Program-made: the position numbers and the translations under genes
Source of the DNA: an uncultured Spirochaetia bacterium
Lineage (GTDB): Bacteria > Spirochaetota > Spirochaetia > JABEVK01
DNA length: 64,000 nt
Direction of reading: 5' to 3'
Assembly: GCA_937960645.1 (NCBI GenBank)
Contig: CALGPJ010000007.1
Coordinates: 62,001 to 126,000, forward strand
Shown here: one piece after another, positions 8,267 through 17,278 of the stretch
Layout: each line of letters opens with the position of its first letter
How positions within the stretch are numbered: the stretch's first letter is position 1
The notes under the pieces: generated by a model
The model's input: only the letters and a program-made list of their open reading frames with translations
Told to the model about the DNA's origin: nothing
Database searches by the model: none

Positions 8267-9655
8267 GTGGCCGAGCAAAATTATGATTTGATCGTGATCG
8301 GGGCGGGTCCTGGGGGGTATGTGGCGGCGGTTCGAGCTTCCCAGCTCGGGTTAAAAACCGCCGTGATCGAAAAGGACAAACCCGGGGGAGTGTGCGGCAA
8401 CTGGGGCTGTATACCCTCTAAGAGCCTGATCCATCAGGCCGAGGCCTTCGAACGCATCGAGGATTTGACCCACATGGGAGTGAAGGTGGACGTCACGGGG
8501 CTCGATTATGCGGCGGTTCAAAAAAAGTCCCGTCAGGCGGCCGATCGCAGCGGCAAAGGCGTCCAGTTTCTCCTCAAGAAGAACAAGGTGGACTACCTGC
8601 AGGGAACCGCCGTCCTGAGTGGTCCTCAGTCGGTTTCGGTGGACGGGAAGGAGTACAAAGCCCGGTTCCTCCTACTGGCCACGGGGAGCCGTCCCCGCGA
8701 ATTGCCCGGATTTGAGTTCGACGAAAAACAGGTGCTCAGCAGCACCGGCATCCTTTCGCTCACCGAACTTCCCAAGAGCTTACTGATTTTGGGAAGCGGG
8801 GCGATCGGGATGGAGTTCGCTTACGTGATGAGCGTGTTCGGGGTCAAGGTGACCGTGATCGAGATGCTTCCCCGGATCTTGCCGCTCGAAGATCCTGACA
8901 CGGCCGCAGTCGTCGAAAAAGCTTTCAAGGAGCGCGGGGTGAGCTTCCTGGTGGGGACCAGGGCCACCGAGCTCAAAAAGGACGCCCAGATGGTGCGCCT
9001 CACGGTGCAAACTCCCGACGGCAAGACACAGATTCTCGAGGCTGAAAAAATCCTGGTGGCGGTTGGGCGGGTTCCCAACACCGAAAACCTGGGCCTTGAA
9101 AAGGTCGGCGTCAAAACCGATCGTGGCTTCGTCGTGGTCAAAGACTACTACCAGACCGATGTCAAAACGATTTATGCCATCGGTGACCTCATTCCCTCGC
9201 CGCTCCTGGCCCACGTGGCCAGCAAGGAGGGGGAGATCGCGGTGGAACACATGGCCGGCAAGGCCCACGAGGCCCGCCTCGATCCCCTTTCGATTCCGGG
9301 TGCCACCTATTGCGAGCCCCAGATCGCCAGTTTTGGCTACTCGGAGGAAAAAGCGAAAGAGAAAGGTGTCGCTTACAAGGCTTACACCTTCCCGTACACG
9401 GGAAACGGTAAGGCCAATGCCATCGAGCGCCAGGAGGGCCTGGTCAAGGTGTTGATGGATCCCAAGTCCCACGAGATCATCGGTGGGCACGCGGTCGGGG
9501 CCTACGCCACCGAGATTATCCACGAACTTCTTTTGGCTCGAAAGGCCGAGCTTCTTCCCGAAGACATCGCGACCATGGTTCACGCTCACCCGACCATCAG
9601 CGAGAGCGTGATGGAAGCGGCACGCGGCCTCGAGGGGTGGGCCATCCACATCTAA
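8267..9655 (+). CDS. lpdA: Dihydrolipoamide dehydrogenase (E3)
   Basis: E3 re-oxidises dihydrolipoamide with NAD+. The 462-aa flavoprotein begins with the FAD motif IGAGPGGYVAA, has redox-active cysteines C43 and C48 in CGNWGC, an NAD-binding GSGAIGMEFAYV, the FAD motif TIYAIGDL, and the C-terminal HAHPT with active-site His441. The disulfide loop CGNWGC differs from the common CLNVGC/CVNVGC, a change seen in several lineages. The start is GTG at 8267 with GAGGAG upstream. It is the last pdh gene, but the next gene follows after only five bases. Confidence 0.93.
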   Translation: MAEQNYDLIVIGAGPGGYVAAVRASQLGLKTAVIEKDKPGGVCGNWGCIPSKSLIHQAEAFERIEDLTHMGVKVDVTGLDYAAVQKKSRQAADRSGKGVQFLLKKNKVDYLQGTAVLSGPQSVSVDGKEYKARFLLLATGSRPRELPGFEFDEKQVLSSTGILSLTELPKSLLILGSGAIGMEFAYVMSVFGVKVTVIEMLPRILPLEDPDTAAVVEKAFKERGVSFLVGTRATELKKDAQMVRLTVQTPDGKTQILEAEKILVAVGRVPNTENLGLEKVGVKTDRGFVVVKDYYQTDVKTIYAIGDLIPSPLLAHVASKEGEIAVEHMAGKAHEARLDPLSIPGATYCEPQIASFGYSEEKAKEKGVAYKAYTFPYTGNGKANAIERQEGLVKVLMDPKSHEIIGGHAVGAYATEIIHELLLARKAELLPEDIATMVHAHPTISESVMEAARGLEGWAIHI

Positions 9656-9660
9656 ACCCG

Positions 9661-11052
9661 ATGTCGCTAAACAGTACCGAAATCGACCGGGTTCTTCGGG
9701 ATCTTCCCGAGGGACCCCATTTTTTGAGCTCCATTCATTCCCCCTCCTATCATCGCTATTATCTGAACTTCGAAAGCCTCCACCGTTCGTTCTGTCTGTC
9801 GATTTGTCTTCAGGCCCCCTTCCTCCGGGTGGCGATCCTACCGGGGGGAACGGCCCCTAAAGGTCCCGCTCATCGTTTTTTGGCCAGCTTGCGTAAGAGC
9901 CTCCTGGGGGCTCGGCTCGATTTTTTGGAACACTACCTCGGTGAGAGGGTCCTGGCCTTCCAATTTTTCAAGGATGCGCAAACGCCACGGCTGTATGTGC
10001 GGCTGTGGACGGGCGCCTCGAACCTGTTTTTAACCACCCCTACACTCACCATCCTCGATGCGGCCTTCCTCAGGCCCAAGAGGGGAGAGGTCCCCGGCAA
10101 ATCGTTGGTCTTGCCGGAAAAAACCGATAGGCCGCCCCCCCCGGCGCGCGAGTTTCTGGACTCCCCAGGGGAAACCTACTCGCAACGGCTCGAGCGTTTT
10201 TATCGGGAGCAGGAATATCGTGACCGGCTCCAATCCGCGAGCAAGCGCTATGCCGCCTATCTGGAGGGAACCCTCAACAGCTTGATCGTCAAAATGGAGA
10301 ACCTCGAAGGACAGCTCGAGGACGATGGGAGCCAGGACCGCCACCTGGGGGACCTGCTGATGGCCAACCTTCATCTTCTGCGGCCCGGGATGACCGAGTT
10401 CGAGGCAGAAGACTGGGAGGGAGGCAAGGTGAGCATCAAACTCGACCCGCGCCTCTCGCCGCCGGACCAGGCCGGTCGTTTCTACGAACGAGCCCGCAAG
10501 GCGCGCGAGCGGGTCGAGCGAAGCCGGGAGGAAATCGACATCCTGCGGGGGCGAATCGAACGGCTGAGGCAAGAACAAAACAGGCTGATCTCGGAACCCG
10601 GAAACTGGGTCATCGAGGCCGCAAATCGCATCCAGAAATGGAAGGCGTCCCGCGATACCGAAGTCCCCGGTTTGCGGCTGCTCATCCGGGGCTATCCGGT
10701 TCTCGTCGGACGTAACGCCCGAGAGAACGATCTTCTGCTCCGAACCTTCGCCAAAGGCCGCGATCACTGGATCCACACCCGGGACTACCCCGGAGGATAT
10801 GTTTTTATTCGCTGTCCCGTCCACAAAACCGTCCCCCTGGACGTGCTCCTGGATGCTGCCCAGCTTGCCGCCCACTTCAGCAAGGCACGCGACAAGGGCA
10901 AGGTGGATTTTTATTGGACGCGGGTGAAGTATTTGCGCAGGGCCAGGGAGGGGAAGAAAGGCACCGTCATCCCGACACAGGAAAAAAACCTGAGTATCGA
11001 AACCAATCCGCGCCGCGTCCGCGAACTTTTGGAGATTCGGGATGGCACCTGA
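9661..11052 (+). CDS. NFACT family protein, RqcH-like (NFACT-N, coiled coil, NFACT-R)
   Basis: The 463-aa product has the layout of NFACT proteins, which in bacteria (RqcH/FbpA) bind the 50S subunit with tRNA and extend stalled chains with alanine. The N-terminal third is NFACT-N-like; the middle (about 180-330) is rich in Arg/Glu and coiled-coil-like; the C-terminus has the NFACT-R block VGRNARENDLLLRTFAKGRD followed by HWIHTRDYPGGYVFIR. The catalytically important Asp-Arg pair of RqcH appears to read Glu-Arg (YLGERVLAF). It is somewhat shorter than typical RqcH (about 570 aa). The start is ATG at 9661; an earlier frame start lies inside lpdA. A ribosome-rescue role is inferred. Confidence 0.8.
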   Translation: MSLNSTEIDRVLRDLPEGPHFLSSIHSPSYHRYYLNFESLHRSFCLSICLQAPFLRVAILPGGTAPKGPAHRFLASLRKSLLGARLDFLEHYLGERVLAFQFFKDAQTPRLYVRLWTGASNLFLTTPTLTILDAAFLRPKRGEVPGKSLVLPEKTDRPPPPAREFLDSPGETYSQRLERFYREQEYRDRLQSASKRYAAYLEGTLNSLIVKMENLEGQLEDDGSQDRHLGDLLMANLHLLRPGMTEFEAEDWEGGKVSIKLDPRLSPPDQAGRFYERARKARERVERSREEIDILRGRIERLRQEQNRLISEPGNWVIEAANRIQKWKASRDTEVPGLRLLIRGYPVLVGRNARENDLLLRTFAKGRDHWIHTRDYPGGYVFIRCPVHKTVPLDVLLDAAQLAAHFSKARDKGKVDFYWTRVKYLRRAREGKKGTVIPTQEKNLSIETNPRRVRELLEIRDGT

Positions 11053-12343
11053 ATCGGGACTGCACTGGGCCCCGCCCTGTCTCCGGCTTCACCTCAAAGT
11101 CAGAGGGGCCGAGGCCGCAAAACTGGTGCGACTGGCACGTTTACCGAATTGGTTGATTCGGAATGGGGAGCTGGAACGTTGGACCTGGGACTTCCACAAC
11201 GAGGAGGAGGGGTTCCTGGTCTGGCATAAAAACCTGGATTCGGCTTTTTGGGAATTTCGACCCTGGAGTGAATTTCTGGAGGTTTGGGATTGGAGCGGCC
11301 TTAACAACATCCTGGAAATTCTCATCGTGCTTGCGGTCAACAAAGAGTTGCCCAATCAGGTGCGACCCACTCTCATTTTTGGCGACCTCGAGAAGAGGGC
11401 TTTGGGATTGAACCGATTGTTCCTGGACAGGTTGCATCAGGTTCTCCCCGAGCAGTCAATGGATTACGCTACGCCGCCGGGGAGTCACCGACCCTGGTCG
11501 GCCTGGCTGGGGAGCAGAGTCATTGCGTTTTTGGGAAGGACCACGACGAGCCCTATTCAGGATATCGAACTGGGTTGGGAGGAGCGCACCTTCGGGCTGC
11601 GGCAAGATTTTGCCGCTTTGGTCATCGATTCCCAGGTTCCCGGCAAAGAACCGGAACTGGGACAGTGGCGGAAGCTGTTTTTGGAAAACCCCGAGGGTCC
11701 TCCCCTCAGGAATGTGAATTCCCGTGAGATCGAGCTTCACCAAAAATCGCGCGATCGGCAGAGGCGACTGGCACCCTTGAAAAACAAAATTCAGGAAGTT
11801 CGGCGTTTTATTCGAAGCAATTTTCAAGCTTTGGGTCTCATCGCTCTGGTTGCCGGGGTGCTCATCCTGCCGGAGCTCTGTGTTATCGGTCGGGGTTCGA
11901 CATCGAACTCGGTGCCAATGTCCGACGAGGATGCTATCTTTGGTTATTACGAGGCCATCAACGGCCTGCGTGCCTCGGACCTTCGACTCCTGTCCCAGTC
12001 GCCGGAATCTCGCCAGGACGCCTGGGAGGTGGGGCAGCTCTACGTTTTCCGAGAAACACGGAAAGCCACTCTGGGAGATGAGGGCCTGATCAGCCTGACC
12101 GATTGGAGGCGACAGGGAGAGCCGCTGTTGGGTGAGGGGCTGACGGTTTACGGCATCGATTTGGTGTTGGTCCAGAGGCTGGAGGCGGGAATCTTTGAGG
12201 TGACCTATCATCGCGCCCGTTGGGACCGTGATAAAATACAAGCGAAACCGGTATTGGAAAACGTGGTCGATCGAATCCGTTTGGACCGGCAGGGTGGGAG
12301 TACACGTTTGGTATTTTTGAAAAGGGAGGTTCGGCCTCTTTGA
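11042..12343 (+). CDS. Unknown single-pass membrane protein
   Basis: I do not recognise this 433-aa protein. Residues 1-260 are hydrophilic and Trp-rich (WTWDFHNEEEGFLVWH). A basic stretch (KSRDRQRRLAPLKNK, about 235-250) is followed by one membrane helix at about 261-283. A C-terminal domain of about 150 residues begins EDAIFGYYEAINGLRASDLR, which superficially resembles NTF2-like folds. The basic flank suggests N-terminus inside and C-terminal domain outside. It overlaps the NFACT gene by 11 bases and the next gene by four, so it is firmly in the operon leading to murD. Confidence 0.6.
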   Translation: MAPESGLHWAPPCLRLHLKVRGAEAAKLVRLARLPNWLIRNGELERWTWDFHNEEEGFLVWHKNLDSAFWEFRPWSEFLEVWDWSGLNNILEILIVLAVNKELPNQVRPTLIFGDLEKRALGLNRLFLDRLHQVLPEQSMDYATPPGSHRPWSAWLGSRVIAFLGRTTTSPIQDIELGWEERTFGLRQDFAALVIDSQVPGKEPELGQWRKLFLENPEGPPLRNVNSREIELHQKSRDRQRRLAPLKNKIQEVRRFIRSNFQALGLIALVAGVLILPELCVIGRGSTSNSVPMSDEDAIFGYYEAINGLRASDLRLLSQSPESRQDAWEVGQLYVFRETRKATLGDEGLISLTDWRRQGEPLLGEGLTVYGIDLVLVQRLEAGIFEVTYHRARWDRDKIQAKPVLENVVDRIRLDRQGGSTRLVFLKREVRPL

Positions 12344-13263
12344 ATCCCAAAGCTGATTTCACGATCACTTTCGGCCTGGAACGGGATCCCTTTCTCCGCC
12401 CTGGTCTCTCCAAAGCGACGCCCATCGGCGTCTCGCTTTTTACGGACGATGTGGTGTGCTATCTGTATTCTGAATCCCTCATCGTTCCCTCGTTACCCAT
12501 CCATCACGACATTCGAAAAGACATCCCATCCCCGCAGTATTTGTCCTCGATCGAAATCTGGCTTGACCGACTCCGAGAACTTTTGCCGGAAAGTTTTGTG
12601 GGGATGCGATGGGGGTTCGAACCTTCCAATGCTCTTCAGCCCGCCCTGTTCGAAGTGATTGGGGACTTCCTCATGGTAGTCCGGTTCGACCTGACCTATC
12701 GTAGAGGCTTTCACCAATTGATCAAAAGGGGGGATAACGATCGCACACCCGAGTACCAGACCTCGCGGCTTTTTTTCACCTTCGATTTTCTGCCTCTTTT
12801 GAGTCATCGCTCATCGAGCGACCATTTCAGCGTCCGACCTCTTTTCGAAACGACATGGCTCGGAGAAAAAGGCAGGGGGTACTACCTCCAGGGCATCTGG
12901 ATGGACGACAGCCTCACCGATTTCTTTACCCGGTTGGTAGACCCCGAGTTCGAAAAATCTTTTCCTTTCCACCCAGTAAGGTGCCGCTTTCGAAGTTTGA
13001 GCGCCAACACGACCTTTCTACGGAAAGAAAGCCGATCCACCCTTGCCGCGCTGTTGCAAAAACTTCTAGAATTGACGGATAATGACTTCAAAGACATTCA
13101 AATGAGCTTGAAAAATGCGGAGAAGGCCATCCTGGGAGATCTGATCGAAAGCTACCGACGAAAATTGGACATCGGCCCTAAAATCCCGATCCCAAAGACC
13201 CGAATCAAAAGCCGGCGTTTGGCCGAAAACGGACAGGTGGAGTTCCTTGTCGATGAACCTTGA
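12340..13263 (+). CDS. Unknown soluble protein upstream of murD
   Basis: I do not recognise this 307-aa protein. It has no signal peptide or membrane helix. It begins with a strand-rich region (ADFTITFGLERDPFLRPG) and ends in a helical, basic segment (about 240-300) with KIPIPKTRIKSRR. The start is TTG at 12340, overlapping the previous stop as TTGA, with GGGAGG upstream; this also supports TTG starts elsewhere in the window. It overlaps murD by 17 bases. Co-translation with the preceding membrane protein suggests that the two act together. Confidence 0.6.
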   Translation: MNPKADFTITFGLERDPFLRPGLSKATPIGVSLFTDDVVCYLYSESLIVPSLPIHHDIRKDIPSPQYLSSIEIWLDRLRELLPESFVGMRWGFEPSNALQPALFEVIGDFLMVVRFDLTYRRGFHQLIKRGDNDRTPEYQTSRLFFTFDFLPLLSHRSSSDHFSVRPLFETTWLGEKGRGYYLQGIWMDDSLTDFFTRLVDPEFEKSFPFHPVRCRFRSLSANTTFLRKESRSTLAALLQKLLELTDNDFKDIQMSLKNAEKAILGDLIESYRRKLDIGPKIPIPKTRIKSRRLAENGQVEFLVDEP

Positions 13264-14650
13264 CGATATGCTGATTCATCCGCAAGGTCTCGATGTCCTG
13301 GTCATGGGGCTGGGGATCAACGGGGGCGGTCTGGCGGTAACCCGATACTTCGCCGAACGGGGGGCCAGGGTAACCGTGACCGATTTGGGAACGGAGGAGA
13401 GACTTCGGCCCAGTTTGGAAAAACTGTCCGACCTCGACATTCGCTACGTCTTGGGCCGTCACGAGGAAACCGACTTCGATCGTGCCGATCTCGTGGTCAA
13501 AAATCCTGGTGTGCGCCGGGATTCCCCATTTTTGAAGCGCTCCCGCTGTGTGTGCACCGATATACAAATTTTTCTGGCGCAGTGTACGAATCCGGTCTAT
13601 GCGGTCACCGGTTCCAAAGGCAAGAGCTCGACCGTCAGCGCCCTTCACCAGATGTTGGTGCGCCATTTTCCGGGGGCCCTGTTGGGAGGGAACATCACGC
13701 GCTCTCCCCTGGAATTCATCGATCGCCTGGATGGGACATCACCTGTGGTGTTGGAGTTGTCGAGCTGGCAGCTGGGGGATTTGGATCCTCCCCAGTTGCT
13801 TCGGGCGCGGGGAGCGGCCGTGACGAACCTTTACCACGACCACATGAACTACTACACCTCCATGGACGAGTACGCCCAGGACAAGGTGCGGATCTTTGCG
13901 GGACAACAGAAGGAGGATTGGGCTTTCGTCAATCTGGACAATCCCTGGGGAAGTTTTTTTGCGGAAAAAGTCAGGGGCCAGCTCTGTGTTTTTTCGATGA
14001 AAGGCCGATTATCCCATCCCCGAGCGGCGGCATCTGCGTACTATCACCATCAAAGGGGTTACCTGGAATGGAAGGGGCGAAAAGTCGCCGTGGTGCCTGA
14101 GGATCGTCGGGCCATCGGTCTGGCAAACGACTGGGCCCTTTTGTTTGCTGCGGCGATGGCCACCTGTGCAGGAGTACCACCAGATCTTGTCCGTCTTTCC
14201 GCTGCCGAGTTCTCGGGCATCCCCCACCGAATGGAACTCTGTCATCAGTGGCGGGGAGTGCGGTTCATCAACGACACGGCGGCTACGATACCGGAAGCGA
14301 GCACTGTCTCCTATTCCTCGGTAAAAGGAAGGGTTCATTGGATTACCGGAGGTACCGACAAGAACCTCAACCTCGAGCCTTTGGAAAAGCTCGCCAGGGA
14401 GCCCGCCTCCCTTTTGCTGATGGAGGGCAGTGCCACCTCGCGGATGATCGAGGTGTTCGAGCGAAAGGGATGGAAAATCAAGGGTCTCTATCGCGATTTC
14501 GAAAAGGCGTTGAGGGATCTCAGAGATGAATTGCGCGAGGGGGACACGGTATTGATGTCTCCGGGGGCGGCAAGCTTCGAACTGTTCAAAAACGAGTTCG
14601 ACCGCGGGGAAAGTTTCATGCGTTCCTGCCGAAGTGTCTATGAAGAATGA
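13247..14650 (+). CDS. murD: UDP-N-acetylmuramoylalanine--D-glutamate ligase
   Basis: MurD adds D-glutamate to UDP-MurNAc-L-Ala in cytoplasmic peptidoglycan synthesis. The product (up to 467 aa) has an N-terminal Rossmann domain with VMGLGINGGGLAV, the ATP loop TGSKGKSSTVSAL, the substrate block VLELSSWQLGDL, the NDTAATIPEAS motif and a C-terminal ligase domain starting ITGGTDKNLNLEPL. These separate MurD from MurC/E/F. The start is either TTG at 13247 (GTGGAG four bases before) or ATG at 13253. It overlaps the upstream unknown gene and the downstream kinase gene. No other mur genes are nearby, which is unusual because murD often lies in a dcw cluster. Confidence 0.88.
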   Translation: MSMNLDDMLIHPQGLDVLVMGLGINGGGLAVTRYFAERGARVTVTDLGTEERLRPSLEKLSDLDIRYVLGRHEETDFDRADLVVKNPGVRRDSPFLKRSRCVCTDIQIFLAQCTNPVYAVTGSKGKSSTVSALHQMLVRHFPGALLGGNITRSPLEFIDRLDGTSPVVLELSSWQLGDLDPPQLLRARGAAVTNLYHDHMNYYTSMDEYAQDKVRIFAGQQKEDWAFVNLDNPWGSFFAEKVRGQLCVFSMKGRLSHPRAAASAYYHHQRGYLEWKGRKVAVVPEDRRAIGLANDWALLFAAAMATCAGVPPDLVRLSAAEFSGIPHRMELCHQWRGVRFINDTAATIPEASTVSYSSVKGRVHWITGGTDKNLNLEPLEKLAREPASLLLMEGSATSRMIEVFERKGWKIKGLYRDFEKALRDLRDELREGDTVLMSPGAASFELFKNEFDRGESFMRSCRSVYEE

Positions 14651-16121
14651 AAGCTCCCAGCCCTGGCTCGTACTCATCGTCGATGATGAAAGCTCCATGC
14701 GGGAGATGTTATCCCTGTGGCTTCAAGGTTTGAAGTTTCACGATCGCTCCATCCATGTCCTGGAGGCCTCGTCGGGTTCCGAAGCTCTGACAATTCTGCG
14801 TCGAACCCCGGACATCGCCGTGGTCATCCTGGACCAGGTGATGGACGAACCCACCGAGGGATTGGAAACGGCGCTCAAGATTCGCCAGCTCCTCGGATTC
14901 AAGGAAGTCAGGATCATCCTCAATACAGCCATGAATCAAAGCCTCCCAAAGTTGGATGTTTTGCAACGAGAGGACATCAACGATATTCAATACAAGAACG
15001 ATTTGAGTGCGCTCAAGTTTCAAGCTCTCATCATCACCAATCTCAGGAATTACCGTGATTTGATGAATCTCAGGTTGGCCGAAGCCTTGTCGACGCGTCT
15101 GCTGCAAATTAACAACAGGCTTCAAAGCTCGGAAACTGAAGAGGATTTGTATCACAACACCATCTCCGGAATCCACTTCACGTGTGCTGCGATACCCCCC
15201 ATGCCACCTAAATCCAATCCTGAAGTTTTTATCCTAAAAGGCGGTGAGGAATGGACTATCCTCGAGGGATCGGGCAGGTTCGAACGGCACAGGGGTGAAA
15301 GTTTTTTTCTTGTCGAAAAGGACCTGCGGGATGAGTTGATCCTTCAAGCGGTTGAAGGGGGCAAGGCAATTTGGAAGACCAACTACTTCATTTACCCTTT
15401 CAAGCTATCCGATGGGGCGGCTTTTGCCATTGGGGCCATGTCACCGGTGGAATGGGACGTCTATACCATCAATTATCTCCGGCTCTTCGTCCAACGAATT
15501 CCTTCCATTTTTGAACGTCTGGCCCTCATTTACCGGCTCAAACAACGCCAGGACGAACTTCAGCGTGCGCTCAAAGAACGGGAGGTTCTGCTTCGTGAGG
15601 TCCACCACCGTGTCAAAAACAACCTGCAAATCATCTCCAGCCTGATCTCGATGGACAGCAGCATCGAGAGGATCCAGGACCGTATCTACAGCATGGCCCT
15701 GGTCCATGATCAGTTGTATCATATGCAGCGTTTTTCGGAGGTCGACCTGGTTCAATACCTCGGGAGCCTCTGTTCCGATTTAGCCAACGCCTTTCAGCTG
15801 GGCGATCGGCTGAGTATCGAGTCCGCCTCCAACAGCATTTTTATTCCCTATGACCGAGCCATTCCGTTGGGTCTGGTCGTGAATGAACTCGTGGTGAACG
15901 CCGCAAAATACGCGATCAGGATGAACCCCGAGGGGAAAATTCACGTGAAAATCCTGTCCGAATCACCCATAATTCTTCGAGTCGAGGATGAGGGTCCCGG
16001 ATTTGAAGAGAAGCCCGATGGTACGGGTTTGAAGCTGGTGCGGATGCTCCTCGAGCAGCTCAAAGGCGAGTTGAGAACATTTTTCCAGAATGGTCAGAAG
16101 ATGGAGGTGTACGTCCCATGA
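14634..16121 (+). CDS. Hybrid signalling protein: REC, DUF3369-like, HisKA_2 histidine kinase
   Basis: This 495-aa cytoplasmic protein reads as a receiver (about 11-135) with Asp17/Asp18, phospho-acceptor Asp67 (VVILDQVMD) and Lys121. A middle domain like DUF3369 follows (about 140-300), then a HisKA_2 dimerisation box, EVHHRVKNNLQ, with His324. The C-terminal ATPase has NELVVNAAKYA, VEDEGPGFEEK and a G-rich GTGLKLV. It therefore has an input-receiver kinase order rather than the usual kinase-receiver order. The start is GTG 14634 or ATG 14640, overlapping murD. It overlaps the next gene by four bases. Its position among envelope genes suggests an envelope-related signal, but this is inference. 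Confidence 0.82.
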   Translation: MSMKNESSQPWLVLIVDDESSMREMLSLWLQGLKFHDRSIHVLEASSGSEALTILRRTPDIAVVILDQVMDEPTEGLETALKIRQLLGFKEVRIILNTAMNQSLPKLDVLQREDINDIQYKNDLSALKFQALIITNLRNYRDLMNLRLAEALSTRLLQINNRLQSSETEEDLYHNTISGIHFTCAAIPPMPPKSNPEVFILKGGEEWTILEGSGRFERHRGESFFLVEKDLRDELILQAVEGGKAIWKTNYFIYPFKLSDGAAFAIGAMSPVEWDVYTINYLRLFVQRIPSIFERLALIYRLKQRQDELQRALKEREVLLREVHHRVKNNLQIISSLISMDSSIERIQDRIYSMALVHDQLYHMQRFSEVDLVQYLGSLCSDLANAFQLGDRLSIESASNSIFIPYDRAIPLGLVVNELVVNAAKYAIRMNPEGKIHVKILSESPIILRVEDEGPGFEEKPDGTGLKLVRMLLEQLKGELRTFFQNGQKMEVYVP

Positions 16122-17278
16122 ACAATACCCTCCTCATTCGAACGCTGGGGCGATTGTTTTTCATCTATCAGCGAAAGGTAGGCAGGGTCAGGAATCTTGA
16201 AATCGACTCACTACAGACCCTCCAGGAGGTGTATGAGGGTTTTTGGAGAAAGAAGTACCGGTTGATCCTTGCTTTCCAACACCCCAGCACGGTCGAACCC
16301 GCCTTATGGCCCGCCTTGTTAGCACGGGAATTTCGCAAGCATCTCCAAAAGAGCGGCAGTCGTATCCTGCCTTTCGCTCACCTGGTTTACGATCACCGAA
16401 TTCCCTTCTGGGCCGGGGACTACCTCAACTGGCTTCTTCCTGCGGTGGGAGCGGTCCCGATACGCCGCGGGATGCCGGACAAGGCGGGACTCGATCGAAT
16501 TCGACGCCTTTTGCTCCAGGGGCCCTGGCCGCTCATGATGGCGCCCGAGGGTGGCAGGACCTGGAGGCAGGATCGCTGGGCGGAAATCGAGGATGGCCTG
16601 GGTCTTCTGGCCTTGTGGACCTACCACGATCTTTGGAAAAAAGACGGAAAAGGTGAGGTGCGTATCCTTCCGTTGCGATGTTTTTTTCATTGGCCGACCT
16701 GGTCCCGGCCCCTCCTGCTGTCCACATTAAAAGCCTGGGAAAACAGTTTGGGCATCCGGCCATCGGAAAAGGGTCATTCCCGAATCCCATTTCTTTTTCG
16801 AGCCCTGGCTATTCGAGCGGGTTGGGGAGGGGGCGAGGGGCAGGATTTCGATACGTATCGGATTTCCCTGGCAAATCGCTTATTGGCACAGGCCGGAGGC
16901 AATCCGGACGGCCCCTTTTTGAAGGAATTACGGTATCGCGAAGGAATCTTGTACCTGCCCTACCGAAAACGCCTTCCGGATCGAGTGAGGGTAACGGCAA
17001 ATCTCCTCGGTGCCGCCGAACTCCTTTGGTACATCGATTACTCCTGGGATCAGGATTTCTTCTCCCATCTCGACATGGCCTGGGAGGTCCTGGAAACCCT
17101 GAAAACTTTTGCAGAGCTGCTCGGACTAAACCACCTCGTACCGAATTATCCGAATCTTCTTCGTGATGCCGAGCTAAGGACGGGGCAACCCATCGATCTG
17201 AGTCAGGCCCCCAACATCAAAGATAAGGCGGGGACCCTTGCATGGATTCGCGAGAAAGTGCAACATGACGGTCGCTGA
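16118..17278 (+). CDS. PlsC-like acyltransferase family protein
   Basis: The 386-aa product resembles glycerol-phosphate/lysophosphatidate acyltransferases. A catalytic HxxxxE-type motif appears in FQHPSTVEPALW, followed by VPFAG-like and VGAVPIRRGMPDK segments and the substrate motif APEGGRTW, corresponding to the FPEGTRS block. The acidic residue of the HX4D box is Glu, a less common variant. The C-terminal 180 residues do not match anything I know. It overlaps the kinase gene (ATGA) and abuts mtgA (TGATG). A role in membrane lipid or lipoprotein acylation is inferred only from the family. Confidence 0.7.
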   Translation: MNNTLLIRTLGRLFFIYQRKVGRVRNLEIDSLQTLQEVYEGFWRKKYRLILAFQHPSTVEPALWPALLAREFRKHLQKSGSRILPFAHLVYDHRIPFWAGDYLNWLLPAVGAVPIRRGMPDKAGLDRIRRLLLQGPWPLMMAPEGGRTWRQDRWAEIEDGLGLLALWTYHDLWKKDGKGEVRILPLRCFFHWPTWSRPLLLSTLKAWENSLGIRPSEKGHSRIPFLFRALAIRAGWGGGEGQDFDTYRISLANRLLAQAGGNPDGPFLKELRYREGILYLPYRKRLPDRVRVTANLLGAAELLWYIDYSWDQDFFSHLDMAWEVLETLKTFAELLGLNHLVPNYPNLLRDAELRTGQPIDLSQAPNIKDKAGTLAWIREKVQHDGR

